Assembly: GCA_901456055.1 (NCBI GenBank)
Contig: CABDWT010000004.1
Location: 868,001 to 932,000 of the forward strand
DNA: 64,000 nucleotides
Direction: 5' to 3'
Origin: Phytobacter ursingii
GTDB lineage: Bacteria; Pseudomonadota; Gammaproteobacteria; Enterobacterales; Enterobacteriaceae
Part shown: piece by piece, positions 43,101 through 53,048 of the stretch
Numbering within the stretch: the stretch's first letter is position 1
Layout of the letters: every line of letters begins with the position of its first letter
Translations under genes and position numbers: made by a program
Notes under the pieces: generated by a model
What the model was told of the DNA's origin: nothing
Databases searched by the model: none
The model's input: the letters and a program-made list of their open reading frames with translations, nothing else

Positions 43101-45355
43101 CGGATGTTCAGCGCGTAGACCGCCGGTAACGCGCCTGCGGTGGCCATGATCTCCAGGCGAACATTTTGCGCGGTGACGGGGGCGGATAACTGGTGTTCAC
43201 GCACGGATTGGTGGTTATTTGTTTCCTCGACCAGCAGGGTATCATCGGCCCAAAGCCGATAATGGGTGATGCAGTGTGGCGTTACGGGCAGAAAATGGCC
43301 CATCTGCACGGTTTCCATAGCGTTATCGAAATCGTTGTCCTGTACCAGCGTCAGGCGGGTGAAAGTTTGCGGTGCATCCCAGCCCCAGCGCAATACCGGT
43401 TTAATGTCATCGGGGGCAGGTACCCAGGCATTGGCCTGCTGCTCGGGGCGCAGACGACCATTAAGCACGTTGTCGGCGCGATAGCAGCTCAACGGCTGGC
43501 TAAAACGCAATGCAGGCATTACCTGATGCGGGCGGCGGCGCGGCAGCCAGAAGTCAAACTCATCGACGCCATAGTCACCGTCCACCACCTGGCGGGTATG
43601 TTTGGCGACGCGGGCATTCAGGCTATTAAACACGGTCATGATGCCAGGCAGATGTGTGTCAGTGAGGGCAATTTCTACCTGCGCGTTCGCCTCAAAGGCG
43701 ATAAAAACATACTGATCGCGCTCGCTTTGCCACGGGAAATGTACCGTCTGTTCCTGTTCGCCCTCAACGTATAGCGTTGTACTGGCGTACTGATAGTCGG
43801 GTGTGAAGTTACCGCTGCGCGCGCTGCCCAGAAGCGACACCTCAAGCGTCTGCTGAGAGGTGGAACGCAGGGTAAAGGTGATGTCGGGCAGCGATGCCCC
43901 GGTCTGAACAGGCAGGAGCAACGCCATTCTTTCGCCGAGCGAATGCCAGTGGCCGTTAGAGGCAAGCGTACTCAGAGAGTATTCACTGCTGGCGGTGACC
44001 GACGCGCCCATGGCCGGGTCCTGTAACCACTGGCGGGGGATGTAGCATCCGCTGGCCTGTAATCGTTGTTGCAGCAGGCCGACATTATCCCGTTGGGCCA
44101 GCTCTGCGGGCGACAGATCATACGCTTTACACAGCGCAGCAGCGCGACCGACCACATCCCCCAGCAGACCGCAGGTGCACATCACACGGGCGCTACCAAA
44201 GGCAACGTGGGAGGCGGAAATAAGCCGCCCGGTCAGGAAAAGATTATCCAGCGAGCGGCTGTAAAGGCTTCGCAACGGAATGGTATAGGTGCCTTTGCTA
44301 TGAAACTGGCGACAGCCATCATGGGTGCTGTAGACCCCGTCTGCCGGATGCAGGTCGATAGACCAGCCGCCGTAGGCTACGGCATCGTAATGATCGCGCT
44401 GTTCAATGATGTCCTGCTGGCAAAGCAAATGATCGCCCATAAAGCGACGGCTTTCTCGCTTACCCGGAATGACGCCAACCCATTCGATGGTCATGTTGGC
44501 TGCTTCCGGGAACTCGCCGGCGTTTTTAATATAATCCCACACCCCCCAGACGATTTTCCACAGCTCCCATTTGATCTCTTCACTTTGGTGAACAGTGTCC
44601 AGCCGTCCGCCCCATTCCAGCCACCACAGGTCGCACCCATTCAGGGTGGACGTCAGGCGTTTGTAGCGGGGAATAGTAGTAATATCTTTTAACGCGAATG
44701 AGGGGGGAACAAAGCTCACCGGGCCGTTCGTCTGTTTAGTGTAGAAATAGATCGAGTGGCCGAGCTTGTGACCGAAGTTGTCGCCAGGCGCCATTTTTTC
44801 CCCCAGCTCGTCAACCTCTTCTGCGCCTTCGCGGTATTCTGCCCCGGCCAGAAAACCCAGTACGCCATCCCCCGTTGCGTCGCAAAACTGGTCGGCGGTG
44901 ACGGTATAAAATGTCTCATTGATGGCGTTAAAGGCGCTCACCAGGGTGAGGGTTCGCTGGTTTTTCTCCAGTTCGTAAATCGTGGTATTGAGCAGCAATG
45001 TCAGCCCCGGCTGGCTTTTTGCCATATCCAGCAGCACCAGATCGAACATTACCGGGTTACCCTCTTTGTTGCGCCAGAGATTCTCTTCGAGGATTTCCCC
45101 CATGATGCCGCCTTCACGCGCCCAGCGGTTATTGTTGCCCATATGCGATGTGGCACCATTGGCCCACAGGCGAACTTCGCTGGACGCATTGCCGCCGAGC
45201 ACCGGTCTGTCCTGGATCAATACGACCTGTAAGCCGTCCCTGGCGGCGGCGAGCGCGGCGCAAAGACCCGCGAGGCCACCGCCCGCCACCAGCAGATCGG
45301 CCTGCAAGTGTTCAGAGGGAAAGGTTCTGGACGCGGTTTGCGGATAGATGTTCAT
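43097..45355 (-). CDS. FAD-dependent oxidoreductase with a C-terminal beta domain
   Basis: A 752-residue protein. The N-terminal part (about 1-430) belongs to the FAD_oxidored family (PF12831): dinucleotide-binding LLVAGGGLAGLCAAL, then GGNASSEVRLW and a later CDATGDGVLG. The C-terminal 300 residues are beta-rich, with a segment like carbohydrate-binding F5/8 domains (TASSEYSLSTLASNG, FTRLTLVQDNDFDNAMETV). No signal peptide is visible. It is divergent from an IclR-type regulator gene 71 bp away, which suggests substrate-controlled expression. The pair is an insertion relative to K-12 between yggR and ruvX. The substrate, perhaps a sugar derivative, is unknown. Confidence 0.82.
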   Translation of the reverse strand: MNIYPQTASRTFPSEHLQADLLVAGGGLAGLCAALAAARDGLQVVLIQDRPVLGGNASSEVRLWANGATSHMGNNNRWAREGGIMGEILEENLWRNKEGNPVMFDLVLLDMAKSQPGLTLLLNTTIYELEKNQRTLTLVSAFNAINETFYTVTADQFCDATGDGVLGFLAGAEYREGAEEVDELGEKMAPGDNFGHKLGHSIYFYTKQTNGPVSFVPPSFALKDITTIPRYKRLTSTLNGCDLWWLEWGGRLDTVHQSEEIKWELWKIVWGVWDYIKNAGEFPEAANMTIEWVGVIPGKRESRRFMGDHLLCQQDIIEQRDHYDAVAYGGWSIDLHPADGVYSTHDGCRQFHSKGTYTIPLRSLYSRSLDNLFLTGRLISASHVAFGSARVMCTCGLLGDVVGRAAALCKAYDLSPAELAQRDNVGLLQQRLQASGCYIPRQWLQDPAMGASVTASSEYSLSTLASNGHWHSLGERMALLLPVQTGASLPDITFTLRSTSQQTLEVSLLGSARSGNFTPDYQYASTTLYVEGEQEQTVHFPWQSERDQYVFIAFEANAQVEIALTDTHLPGIMTVFNSLNARVAKHTRQVVDGDYGVDEFDFWLPRRRPHQVMPALRFSQPLSCYRADNVLNGRLRPEQQANAWVPAPDDIKPVLRWGWDAPQTFTRLTLVQDNDFDNAMETVQMGHFLPVTPHCITHYRLWADDTLLVEETNNHQSVREHQLSAPVTAQNVRLEIMATAGALPAVYALNIR

Positions 45356-45426
45356 ACCTTGTATCCTTCTTTACTGAACTGACGGTAAAATCGAAAACTC
45401 CTGCCACCTGAGAGATAAAGCCTGCT

Positions 45427-46119
45427 ATGTCCTCACAACCGAACCAAAGCCTGATTGATGGCATTCGCTGCCTGCAATACCTGGTCTCCAGCGGCCGCGC
45501 GATTGGCTGTCGCGAACTGGCGCGTCTGATGGGGATCAATACCACCCGTGTAAACCGGTTGCTGATGACGATGGCATCCATTGGTCTGACGATGCAGGAC
45601 GACCATCGTCGTTACCTTCCCGGCCCCGGCATTCATGCGCTGGCGGCGCAGGCGATACGCGGCTCGGCACTCTTTTCCCAGGCGCTCCCCCTGCTGGAAA
45701 GCTACGCGCCCAAAGACATCGTGGTGGCGATGGGCGTGCTCTGGGAGGATCAGGTGATTTATATCTATCACTCCGAACCCGGTAGCCAGATGAGCCAGGC
45801 GCTGGCCGGTTTTCATATGCTTCCCGCATGGCAGTCGGTTATCGGTATGTCGCTTCTGGCGGCAGAGAGCGATGAAGAACTGCAAAAACGTTTTGTCGAC
45901 GAACAGTGGCGGCAACTTGCGCCGCATATTGCCCAGCAACGTGAGTTCGGACGTGTGGTCTGGCATCACGATGACGGTGAGGTCTCGATGGCGAAGCCTC
46001 TTGGCGCACACTCTGCCGCGCTGGCATTTGCCGGAATGTGGCAAGCCGACGACGCTGTCATTGATGAACGCTTAAGTGAACTTCACACTCTGGCGCGGCG
46101 GCTGACGCAAAAACCCTGA
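45427..46119 (+). CDS. IclR-family transcriptional regulator
   Basis: A 230-residue regulator with an N-terminal winged helix-turn-helix (LIDGIRCLQYLVSSGR to RELARLMGINTTRVNRLLM) and a C-terminal effector-binding domain of the IclR type, shorter than the usual 250-270 residues. It is divergent from the FAD oxidoreductase gene and probably controls it. No specific effector can be predicted. Confidence 0.85.
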   Translation: MSSQPNQSLIDGIRCLQYLVSSGRAIGCRELARLMGINTTRVNRLLMTMASIGLTMQDDHRRYLPGPGIHALAAQAIRGSALFSQALPLLESYAPKDIVVAMGVLWEDQVIYIYHSEPGSQMSQALAGFHMLPAWQSVIGMSLLAAESDEELQKRFVDEQWRQLAPHIAQQREFGRVVWHHDDGEVSMAKPLGAHSAALAFAGMWQADDAVIDERLSELHTLARRLTQKP

Positions 46120-46234
46120 CGCTTTTAACTTCTGGCTAATGTTTCTTTTATAGAAACATTAATGAAAAAGCAAAAAGCACACTCTGGAAATGTGAGGAGG
46201 ATCGGGGGATTGCGTTTTGGGGAAGAGAGAAGAC

Positions 46235-46260
46235 AAAAAAGGCTGAGCGGCGCTCAGCCT
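46235..46260 (-). terminator. ruvX terminator
   Basis: GGCTGAGC (46241-46248) and GCTCAGCC (46252-46259) form an 8-bp stem with a 3-base loop; the minus strand then has six T residues (46240-46235). It lies five bases past the ruvX stop codon. The preceding 46120-46234 has no gene and carries a GTTTCTTTTATAGAAAC inverted repeat at 46140-46156 that may end the iclR-type transcript. Confidence 0.88.
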
Positions 46261-46265
46261 GAGAA

Positions 46266-46682
46266 TCACAGATGCTGCTCGAAGTAGCTTTCGAGGATGA
46301 TAACCGCAGAGGCAGAATCAACGCTGCCTTTATTCAATGCACGAAAACCGCCGCGCTCAAACAGACCCGCGCGGGCTTCTACCGTACTCAGTCGCTCATC
46401 ATGCAATATAATTTTTGCCCCGAAACGGCCATGGATTTTATTGGCGAAATTGCGTGCGCGTGCGGTCAATGGTTGCTCTGTGCCATCCATATTCAGCGGC
46501 AGGCCGACAATAACGGCTTCCGGCTGCCACTCTTTTAACAGCTTCTCGATAAGCTTCCAGTCCGGCGTCCCGTCTTGCGCTTTCAGGGCGTTCAGAGGAC
46601 GCGCCGTTCCGGTTATGCGTTGTCCGATGGCGACGCCAATACTTTTGGTACCAAAATCAAAGGCCAGCAGGGTTCCACTCAT
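46266..46682 (-). CDS. ruvX: Pre-16S rRNA nuclease / resolvase-fold protein YqgF (RuvX)
   Basis: A 138-residue RNase-H-fold protein involved in 16S rRNA 5' end maturation, also named Ruv[14 protein letters not shown] carries the first catalytic Asp, VGLPLNMDG follows, and [11 protein letters not shown] and DSASAVIIL carry further acidic residues. The start overlaps the yqgE stop by one base (TGATG). Confidence 0.95.
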   Translation of the reverse strand: MSGTLLAFDFGTKSIGVAIGQRITGTARPLNALKAQDGTPDWKLIEKLLKEWQPEAVIVGLPLNMDGTEQPLTARARNFANKIHGRFGAKIILHDERLSTVEARAGLFERGGFRALNKGSVDSASAVIILESYFEQHL

Positions 46683-47245
46683 CAGGCATGCCCTGCCACG
46701 CCCGGCATGGTCGAGATATCAATGCCGATAAGTTTTGCCGCTTCCCGCCAGCGGTCAGCGATAGGCGTTTTAAACAGGATATTTTGATCCGCAGGCGCGG
46801 TAAGCCAGGCGTTATCCAGGATCTCCTGTTCAAGCTGGCCTTTTTCCCATGAGGAATAGCCCAGCGCGACCAGCACGTCCTTAGGTTGATCGGCCGTGCC
46901 CAGGGTCTCCAGAACATCGCGCGAGGTCGTGATCACGGTGTTATCCGAAACGCGAATGCTGGAAGAGAAACTGGCGGGCGGCGTGTGCAGAATAAACCCG
47001 CGATCTTCCGCCAGGGGGCCGCCAAGCAGCACCGGTTTATCCAGACGAATGGCCGGATCGCGTGCTTCCGGGTTAATTTTCAGCTTCTCCAGGACGCTTT
47101 CAACTTTCAGGTTTTCCAGGGGCTTATTAATGATAAGGCCCATGGCGCCGTCTTCATTGTATTCGCAAATATAAACCACCGATCGCCGAAAAAGGGGATC
47201 ATGGAGAGCAGGCATGGCAATAAGAAAGTGATGCTGTAAATTCAT
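46682..47245 (-). CDS. yqgE: DUF179 protein YqgE
   Basis: A 187-residue protein of the UPF0301/AlgH family, identical in length to E. coli YqgE when started at 47245 ([12 protein letters not shown]). A longer frame to 47272 exists but is not supported by comparison. Conserved [13 protein letters not shown] and [11 protein letters not shown] stretches are present. Coupled to ruvX. Function not established in enterics. Confidence 0.94.
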   Translation of the reverse strand: MNLQHHFLIAMPALHDPLFRRSVVYICEYNEDGAMGLIINKPLENLKVESVLEKLKINPEARDPAIRLDKPVLLGGPLAEDRGFILHTPPASFSSSIRVSDNTVITTSRDVLETLGTADQPKDVLVALGYSSWEKGQLEQEILDNAWLTAPADQNILFKTPIADRWREAAKLIGIDISTMPGVAGHA

Positions 47246-47432
47246 TGTCAGAGGTTCTGTTTCCTGGTTCAAAAAAGCAGCAGCCTAGTATGAGGGGAAA
47301 GCTGCACGCTGTCACTAGCCAGACTTTGGAGTTTAAGAGCGGGTTCCCTCCCGCCATCCCTTTACCCGACCTGTTCGCGTTGCCTGTGCGTTGGCAGCGT
47401 TATGCGACCCGAATGAGCCCGAGTAAATCTCT

Positions 47433-48383
47433 TTATTGTTTCGCCAGGCGTTTTTCGATTGCGTCCATCAGCATGCCGGTAATAGAGATCGGGAACTCCG
47501 CCTCGATCTCACGTACGCAGGTTGGGCTGGTGACGTTAATTTCGGTCAGACGATCGCCGATAATATCCAGACCGACGAAAATCAGCCCTTTGGCTTTCAG
47601 CGTCGGGCCGACACGGCGAGCAATCGCCCAGTCGCTTTCGGTCAGCGGGCGCGGTTCGCCACGGCCACCTGCGGCCAGGTTACCACGCGTTTCGCCACCC
47701 TGCGGGATACGCGCCAGGCAGTATGGGACCGGCTCGCCATCCACCACCAGCACACGTTTATCGCCATCTTTGATAGCCGGCAGATAGTTCTGCGCCATGC
47801 AGTAGCGGGTGCCCAGCTCAGTCAGGGTTTCGGTGATAACGCCCAGGTTCGGATCGCCCTCTTTGACGCGGAAAATCGAGGTGCCGCCCATGCCGTCCAG
47901 CGGCTTGAGGATGATATCGGTGTGTTTTTGCCAGAACGCTTTAAGCTGCGCTTTATTGCGCGTCACCAGCGTTTCCGGGGTCAGTTCCGGGAACCAGGCG
48001 GTAAACAGCTTTTCGTTACAATCGCGCAGGCTCTGCGGCTTATTGACGATCAATGTGCCTTTTTCTTCGGCTCGTTCAAGGATATAGGTGGCGTAGATAA
48101 ATTCGGTATCGAACGGTGGATCCTTACGCATCAGCACCACATCCAGCGAGGCGAGTTCGATATCCTGTTCGCTGCCAAACTCATACCATTTGTCGTAGTT
48201 TTGCTCGACGGAAAGCAGGCGGGTACGCGCACGGGCTTCACCGTTGATCAGGTAAAGATCCGCCATTTCCATATAGTGCAGTTCGTAGCCGCGACGCTGC
48301 GCTTCGAGCAGCATGGCGAAGCTGGTGTCTTTTTTGATATTAATCTGCGCGATGGGGTCCATCACGATGCCGAGCTTAATCAT
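47433..48383 (-). CDS. gshB: Glutathione synthetase
   Basis: A 316-residue ATP-grasp enzyme joining gamma-glutamylcysteine and glycine. The N-terminal KLGIVMDPIAQINIKKD and the ATP-grasp region (LKPLDGMGGTSIFRV, GDKRVLVVDGEP, FVGLDIIGDRLTEINVTSP) are intact. It is 12 bp behind rsmE and upstream of yqgE, the E. coli order. Confidence 0.96.
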   Translation of the reverse strand: MIKLGIVMDPIAQINIKKDTSFAMLLEAQRRGYELHYMEMADLYLINGEARARTRLLSVEQNYDKWYEFGSEQDIELASLDVVLMRKDPPFDTEFIYATYILERAEEKGTLIVNKPQSLRDCNEKLFTAWFPELTPETLVTRNKAQLKAFWQKHTDIILKPLDGMGGTSIFRVKEGDPNLGVITETLTELGTRYCMAQNYLPAIKDGDKRVLVVDGEPVPYCLARIPQGGETRGNLAAGGRGEPRPLTESDWAIARRVGPTLKAKGLIFVGLDIIGDRLTEINVTSPTCVREIEAEFPISITGMLMDAIEKRLAKQ

Positions 48384-48395
48384 AGGCTTCTCCGT

Positions 48396-49127
48396 TTAAC
48401 CCAGATCGCCAAACCGCACCTGCAGCGCGGTAATGGCAGTAAGGGCAGTTGTCTCTGTGCGCAATACGCGGGGTCCCAACAGAATATCAGTAAACTGGTA
48501 GCGCGAGGTCATGGCGATTTCGTCTGCCGTCAACCCGCCTTCCGGGCCAATCAGTAATCGTACGCGTTCCACCGGCAACGGCAGAGTATTAATGCTCTGG
48601 CTGGCGCGAGGATGAAGATTGAGCTTAAGGCCGCTCTCTTCTTCCGCACACCACTGTTCGAGATCCATTGCCGGGCGAATCTCGGGAATACGGTTACGAC
48701 CACACTGTTCACAGGCGGCGATGGCGATCTTCTGCCACTGCTGGATCTTTTTATTCAGTCGCTCGGCATCCAGTTTAACGCCGCAGCGCTCAGAAAAAAG
48801 TGGCGTAATGAGGCTTACACCCAGTTCGATCGATTTCTGGATGGTAAATTCCATTTTCTCGCCGCGAGACATCACCTGGCCCAGATGAATGTGCAACGGC
48901 GACTCCCGATCGTCCACCTCTCCCTGAATCACTTTAACGATAACGCTCTTTTTATCGGCGCGGGTGATTTCAGCGTCAAACACCTGGTTTGAACCGTCAA
49001 AAAGCTGAATAGCCTGGCCCTGGCCCATGCGTAATACGCGGCCAACATGGTTTGCCGCATCGTCGGCGAGTGCGATTTCAGTGCCCGTCTGGATGAGTTC
49101 AGGATGGTAGATGCGTGGGACGCGCAT
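48396..49127 (-). CDS. rsmE: 16S rRNA (uracil1498-N3)-methyltransferase
   Basis: A 243-residue SPOUT-class methyltransferase. The SAM-binding knot is seen as [13 protein letters not shown] and [15 protein letters not shown]; an N-terminal PUA-like domain precedes it. Length equals E. coli RsmE. It is 12 bp upstream of gshB; the endA end lies 134 bp further up and carries a small GGGAGAGG-type repeat. Confidence 0.96.
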   Translation of the reverse strand: MRVPRIYHPELIQTGTEIALADDAANHVGRVLRMGQGQAIQLFDGSNQVFDAEITRADKKSVIVKVIQGEVDDRESPLHIHLGQVMSRGEKMEFTIQKSIELGVSLITPLFSERCGVKLDAERLNKKIQQWQKIAIAACEQCGRNRIPEIRPAMDLEQWCAEEESGLKLNLHPRASQSINTLPLPVERVRLLIGPEGGLTADEIAMTSRYQFTDILLGPRVLRTETTALTAITALQVRFGDLG

Positions 49128-49261
49128 AGTTCAGATTTCCCTGTGAAGTGTGGCGCATTTCCCCTCGCCGTAATCAGGCTGATTTCTGCCCTCTCCCTTT
49201 CGGGTAGAGAGCCGGGTGAGGGGCAATGCACCTGCAAATTTACAATTGCCGCTAGTGTAGG

Positions 49262-49957
49262 TTAGCTCTTTCGCGCCATGCAAGCGCGCTGCACGTAAGG
49301 GTTATGATTCCCCTGAACCTGAGCGATGCGCGAATCACGCGTACATTCCCAGTCGGTCACCGGGTAGAGTTTATCCCAGGCGGTAAAAAGCTGTGTCTGT
49401 TGGCGCGACAGGGTGAGCTGATACTGATCGCGCATATAGAAGTAAGTACGGGCAATCACGCCACGAGCGCTGGCAGGCGGCTCGGCCAGTTTGGCCTTGA
49501 AGTCGACTTTCATTTCGCAGCGACCATACTGGCCTTCGCCACCGTTCCACTGGCCGTACATAAAGTTGCCGCGATCGGCATTCACTTCCCCCACGGCGGG
49601 TTGCAGGTTATGCATGTCGCTTTCCATCTTGCGATAGACAGGGTCTTTGGCGCAGTTTTTCCGTCCGCCATCCTGCCAGCACTGACGCTGATGGCCGAAT
49701 TGCCAGGCCGGGACAACATGCTCCCATTCAATTCGGCTGGCGCGGTTTTCATTTTTGCGCACCTTATAACCGCAAGAGGCCAGATCGACCACCCCTTTTT
49801 TCCCTTGCCACTGAATCTTACAGCCGCAATAAAAGTCGCCCGGTACGTCGGCATTGACGTTAACCCCGGCGGCTTTCGCCTGCGCGAAGCTATTGATGCC
49901 GTCCGCCAGCACCGGCGCGCTGAGAATAAGCAGTAAAGATGAGATAATGCGTAACAT
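49262..49957 (-). CDS. endA: DNA-specific endonuclease I
   Basis: A 231-residue periplasmic endonuclease. A signal peptide covers about residues 1-18 ([17 protein letters not shown]). The beta-beta-alpha-metal active site is in [20 protein letters not shown] with later Asn in [14 protein letters not shown]. Start 49957 removes an extra N-terminal stretch in the longer frame. Order rsmE-endA-sprT is conserved. Confidence 0.95.
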   Translation of the reverse strand: MLRIISSLLLILSAPVLADGINSFAQAKAAGVNVNADVPGDFYCGCKIQWQGKKGVVDLASCGYKVRKNENRASRIEWEHVVPAWQFGHQRQCWQDGGRKNCAKDPVYRKMESDMHNLQPAVGEVNADRGNFMYGQWNGGEGQYGRCEMKVDFKAKLAEPPASARGVIARTYFYMRDQYQLTLSRQQTQLFTAWDKLYPVTDWECTRDSRIAQVQGNHNPYVQRACMARKS

Positions 49958-50052
49958 TGAGAACTCCCTGTCAACTGGAGTGCGCAACGTAGCGGATGCG
50001 ATTGTCAGATGCAATCAGTTGGCGCGGAAAACATTCTTAATGGTTCATGTAA

Positions 50053-50553
50053 TTAGCGCTCAGGTACCAGCGTTTCGCCGCAGTGTACGCAGCGATAGGT
50101 GGTCTCTCCGCGCACCACGCGATTATGTCGCCGAACGGTCAATTGGTGCTGCTGGCATTTGCAACGGTAGGGGAATGTATTGCGCCGTACCGATTCCAGC
50201 TCGAACTGATGAGTACGCCGCGCAGGTACGCCGAGCACGCTTTCCATCATCCATTTCCACTCTTTGCCGTGCGGTGGGACGCGGCCAAAATGTTTCCACA
50301 CCAGCAGATGCGCCAGCTCGTGCGGGACCACCTCGTCAATAAACGCCTGCTGGTTTTCCATCAACAACACGGGGTTGAGGCGGATTTCATACGTATTGAG
50401 CCAGGCCGTGCCTGCCGCCGTCCCCCGTTGCTGATAAACCAGTTTGGGTTCCGGATAATTACGCTCAAGTTTCTGATTGGCCAGGGCAAGTTTTTCCCGC
50501 AGGCTGCGCATCACGGCCTGCTGTAAAGCGATGGGGAGACGGGTGGTTTTCAT
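50053..50553 (-). CDS. sprT: SprT-family zinc metalloprotease-like protein
   Basis: A 166-residue protein with the SprT zinc motif [13 protein letters not shown] (HExxH) and a C-terminal zinc ribbon (KCQQH and CVHCGETL). In E. coli it was associated with the transcription of bolA; the fold is shared with Spartan proteases. galP and metK follow in E. coli, but here an Rhs locus begins. Confidence 0.93.
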   Translation of the reverse strand: MKTTRLPIALQQAVMRSLREKLALANQKLERNYPEPKLVYQQRGTAAGTAWLNTYEIRLNPVLLMENQQAFIDEVVPHELAHLLVWKHFGRVPPHGKEWKWMMESVLGVPARRTHQFELESVRRNTFPYRCKCQQHQLTVRRHNRVVRGETTYRCVHCGETLVPER

Positions 50554-50855
50554 AATCGCAGAGAATAGGGCGGGCGGCGGGGGAGTGCAAGAAAAAGCCT
50601 CACCGCTGTGGGGTAAGACTTTTTAAGATTCATCGCGTTTTAGCATGGACCAATAGGAACGGCAGTCAGCAGGGCAAGATCATTAATTAAAATTCTATTT
50701 TATTTTCTTTCACTACGAAGCACTCCATATTGTATTTTCGTTATACATTCGTATGACTCATTTTTCTCAGGAAGATGTGCTGTCATACGGGCATAGGTCG
50801 AATTCTTCGTTTTAAAGTATTTTACCATGGATGGGTTATCAAAAATTGCCAGCAA
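50554..50855. other. Intergenic region between the Rhs locus and sprT
   Basis: About 300 bases with no convincing gene. It must hold the sprT promoter. The stretch 50690-50770 is AT-rich, in line with the junction of acquired Rhs DNA and the conserved chromosome. No repeat, integrase or tRNA marks the junction. Confidence 0.4.
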
Positions 50856-51284
50856 CTATGCCGGGTCGCTGCTCCTTTTTTGAACGAAGGCACCTCTGAT
50901 ATGACTTCTTGCATGAATATTGGCGCTCTCATCATCGAAAAATGCTTTTTTTTCAGCTGCATCCAGCAAATCCTGCAAGGATCCTTCGGCTGGTTTATTT
51001 TCATTAAGGCGCAGTGTTCCAAGGCGAATTAAGAGCCTTGCTCCATTCGGAATAAATTTATTGTCCTTACATATCCCCAGTTCTGTTTGCCAGTAATATT
51101 CACCTATATCCTCACTCCGATACCATTTCCATACAGGTTTAATATTTAAAACCGGAAATGAGGAAGCAATGCTGCTCTTCGTAAACATGGTAAGGCAAAC
51201 TTGATTTTCAGGTTGTATTTCGCAATATGCTAATGCATCAAAATTAATGAAAGCTGTCAGCAATAATAATATAACGCGTTTCAT
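50856..51284 (-). CDS. Putative immunity protein of the third Rhs tip
   Basis: A 142-residue exported protein with a signal peptide (residues 1-19, RVILLLLTAFINFDALA) and cysteines in the mature part. Its ATG (51284) overlaps the stop of the restored toxin frame (51283-51281) by 4 bases as ATGA, a coupling usual for toxin-immunity pairs. AT-rich. I do not recognise the family; the immunity role comes from position. A periplasmic site would suit a toxin acting in the envelope or entering from outside. Confidence 0.6.
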   Translation of the reverse strand: MKRVILLLLTAFINFDALAYCEIQPENQVCLTMFTKSSIASSFPVLNIKPVWKWYRSEDIGEYYWQTELGICKDNKFIPNGARLLIRLGTLRLNENKPAEGSLQDLLDAAEKKAFFDDESANIHARSHIRGAFVQKRSSDPA

Positions 51285-51974
51285 TTTCTAACTCCTCTTG
51301 CTGTTCTTTGCATTCCTTTAATAAATAACTCAGCCAAATCATCTATCCCTGCCGTTGCTGGTCCTCCGGGGGGCATCAAGATCTGGGAAAAGACAGGGCT
51401 CTGCGCAGATATATCCCGCAGGCAATCGATCTGCTGGCCAATCTGTCTGTGGCAAGTAATCACTTGCTGTTTTTGTATCCATCCCTGGATAACTGGGATC
51501 ATCCCACTGTGTGCAGGTCAGATTTGGTTTCACCCACTTCCTGCAATAGGGCGTGTAGTCATAGGGGCTGAATGCTGTGAAAAATGTTTTGAACACATTT
51601 GGCTCACTACTGGCCTGATCAATAGAATATTTCGGCATTAATTTTTCCGCTATGCCAGGCAGTTTGCTCGGATTGGGCTTAGGTGGTGGGGTAGGTCTCG
51701 CTCCGTAGCCACCGTTCTTCAAGTGCCCATATTTATTAGGTGCAAGCCCCATTGAATCAATCCAGCTAACTGGATCCAACGGATATGCATACCCATTCCA
51801 TCCCCCCATCAACCCTATCGGGTCCTGCGTGATATACTGCCCCTGGCGCGGGTTGTAATAGCGGTGGCGGTTGTAGTGCAGGCCGGTTTCTTCGTCATAC
51901 TGCTGGCCCGGCAGTCGGATAAGTTGCTCCTGATTCTCCGGGTCTGCTTCCTGCGGCGTGCATCCCTCATTCAC
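51281..51974 (-). pseudogene. Displaced Rhs tip 3, frameshifted
   Basis: An orphan Rhs C-terminal fragment. It starts within the conserved [33 protein letters not shown] region (only its end is present) and continues with a variable tip ([13 protein letters not shown] to FPDLDAP). The frame then ends early at 51339, after six C residues (G run 51368-51373). Dropping one base restores [14 protein letters not shown] and a stop at 51281 that overlaps the immunity gene. The tip resembles, from memory, that of an E. coli K-12 Rhs protein. No start of its own; such displaced tips are recombination reserves for the full rhs gene. Confidence 0.75.
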
Positions 51975-52228
51975 CGTTCCGTCGGCCTTGCGATAAATTT
52001 AATATCAGGGTCTTCATCTGGATAATGAATAAGCCCGTAATTTTTTGTGTCAACCATAATCCCAGATGAGAAAAATCCTCCTCCTATTAGCTCCTCTTTT
52101 ATGAGCCAGCCTTCATATCCATCTAGAGCAATACTATTTTCATAATCACAGACAACAACTCCATCAACTCCATCAACATTTACGATGTCACCAATTTTTA
52201 TATTTTTACCGTCATCTACGTATTTCAA
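51971..52228 (-). CDS. Putative immunity protein of the second Rhs tip
   Basis: An 85-residue acidic cytosolic-type protein ([20 protein letters not shown]), AT-rich, 13 bp behind the second displaced Rhs tip and overlapping the third tip fragment by 4 bases. Size and position fit an Rhs immunity protein. The sequence suggests a small beta-barrel ([18 protein letters not shown]). No family recognised. Confidence 0.6.
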   Translation of the reverse strand: MKYVDDGKNIKIGDIVNVDGVDGVVVCDYENSIALDGYEGWLIKEELIGGGFFSSGIMVDTKNYGLIHYPDEDPDIKFIARPTER

Positions 52229-52241
52229 TGTTCACCTCGCA

Positions 52242-52949
52242 TTATTCTAGAAATGGCTCCATTGGCACCATGTTTGATGAAATCTCCCACGGTTTAAGTA
52301 CATAACCTTGTTTCACCCAAAAGCATTTACATGGTTTAGGAGTATTAGGCGGGGCTTGATTGGCCTCAAATATATTGTGGTGAGAACCGTATACGCCATG
52401 CTCCATTTTATCATCAGGTATTTCATCCAAAGGTCGATATGATAGGGTCTTAACAGGAATAATCCTACCTGAAATTGTTTTACATGGAGGGCACAGTTTT
52501 GCTGTATCACATTTAGTTAAACTCTCCGTTTTTGCTTTGGATTGTGGAGCATCGCTCGGTGTTGCCAAAACTGCACCACTTGCCACTCCGCTACCTACAA
52601 CCAACCAGTTAATAGCCACTTCCCCAATAATTGGGAGGACCATGACAAAGAGTCCCAAAGGATCGCTAGCTGCAACAGGATTCAACGGATACTGATATAA
52701 ATTCCACCCACCCCGTAAACCTATCGGATCCTGTGTGATATACCGTCCCTGCCTCGGGTTGTAATAACGGTGGCGGTTGTAGTGCAGGCCGGTTTCCTCG
52801 TCATACTGCTGCCCCGGCAGGCGGATATCCTGCACCAGACCGTGCGGATTATTTTCACTGAGCAGAGTGCTCCAGGCGTCATAGTCCGCAGACCACTCAA
52901 CCTGGCCTTCTGCGTTAATCAGCGCCTGCGGCAGGCCGTGGTGAGCCAG
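52242..52949 (-). pseudogene. Displaced Rhs tip 2 (orphan toxin fragment)
   Basis: A fragment of the Rhs core end ([22 protein letters not shown] onwards, in two parts around the [12 protein letters not shown] motif) joined to a distinct tip. The frame is open from 52949, where a TGA cuts the upstream core remnant; apparent starts inside are internal Val codons. The tip has a hydrophobic segment ([19 protein letters not shown]), common before Rhs toxins, then a Cys/His-containing domain ([32 protein letters not shown]) of unknown activity. Immunity gene follows at 52228. Confidence 0.72.
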
Positions 52950-53048
52950 TCACTGCCTGCTCTGTTAACTGATGCCGCCGTCAGGTAGTTCGCTGACAAG
53001 CAGGCTAGCCTTTCCTGGCTTTTCATAAAAAATAACATTCACTATTTT

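Noticed and set aside
47436-48557. 373-codon frame antisense to gshB and rsmE
   Set aside because: Covers two certain genes on the opposite strand; composition is typical of a shadow frame.
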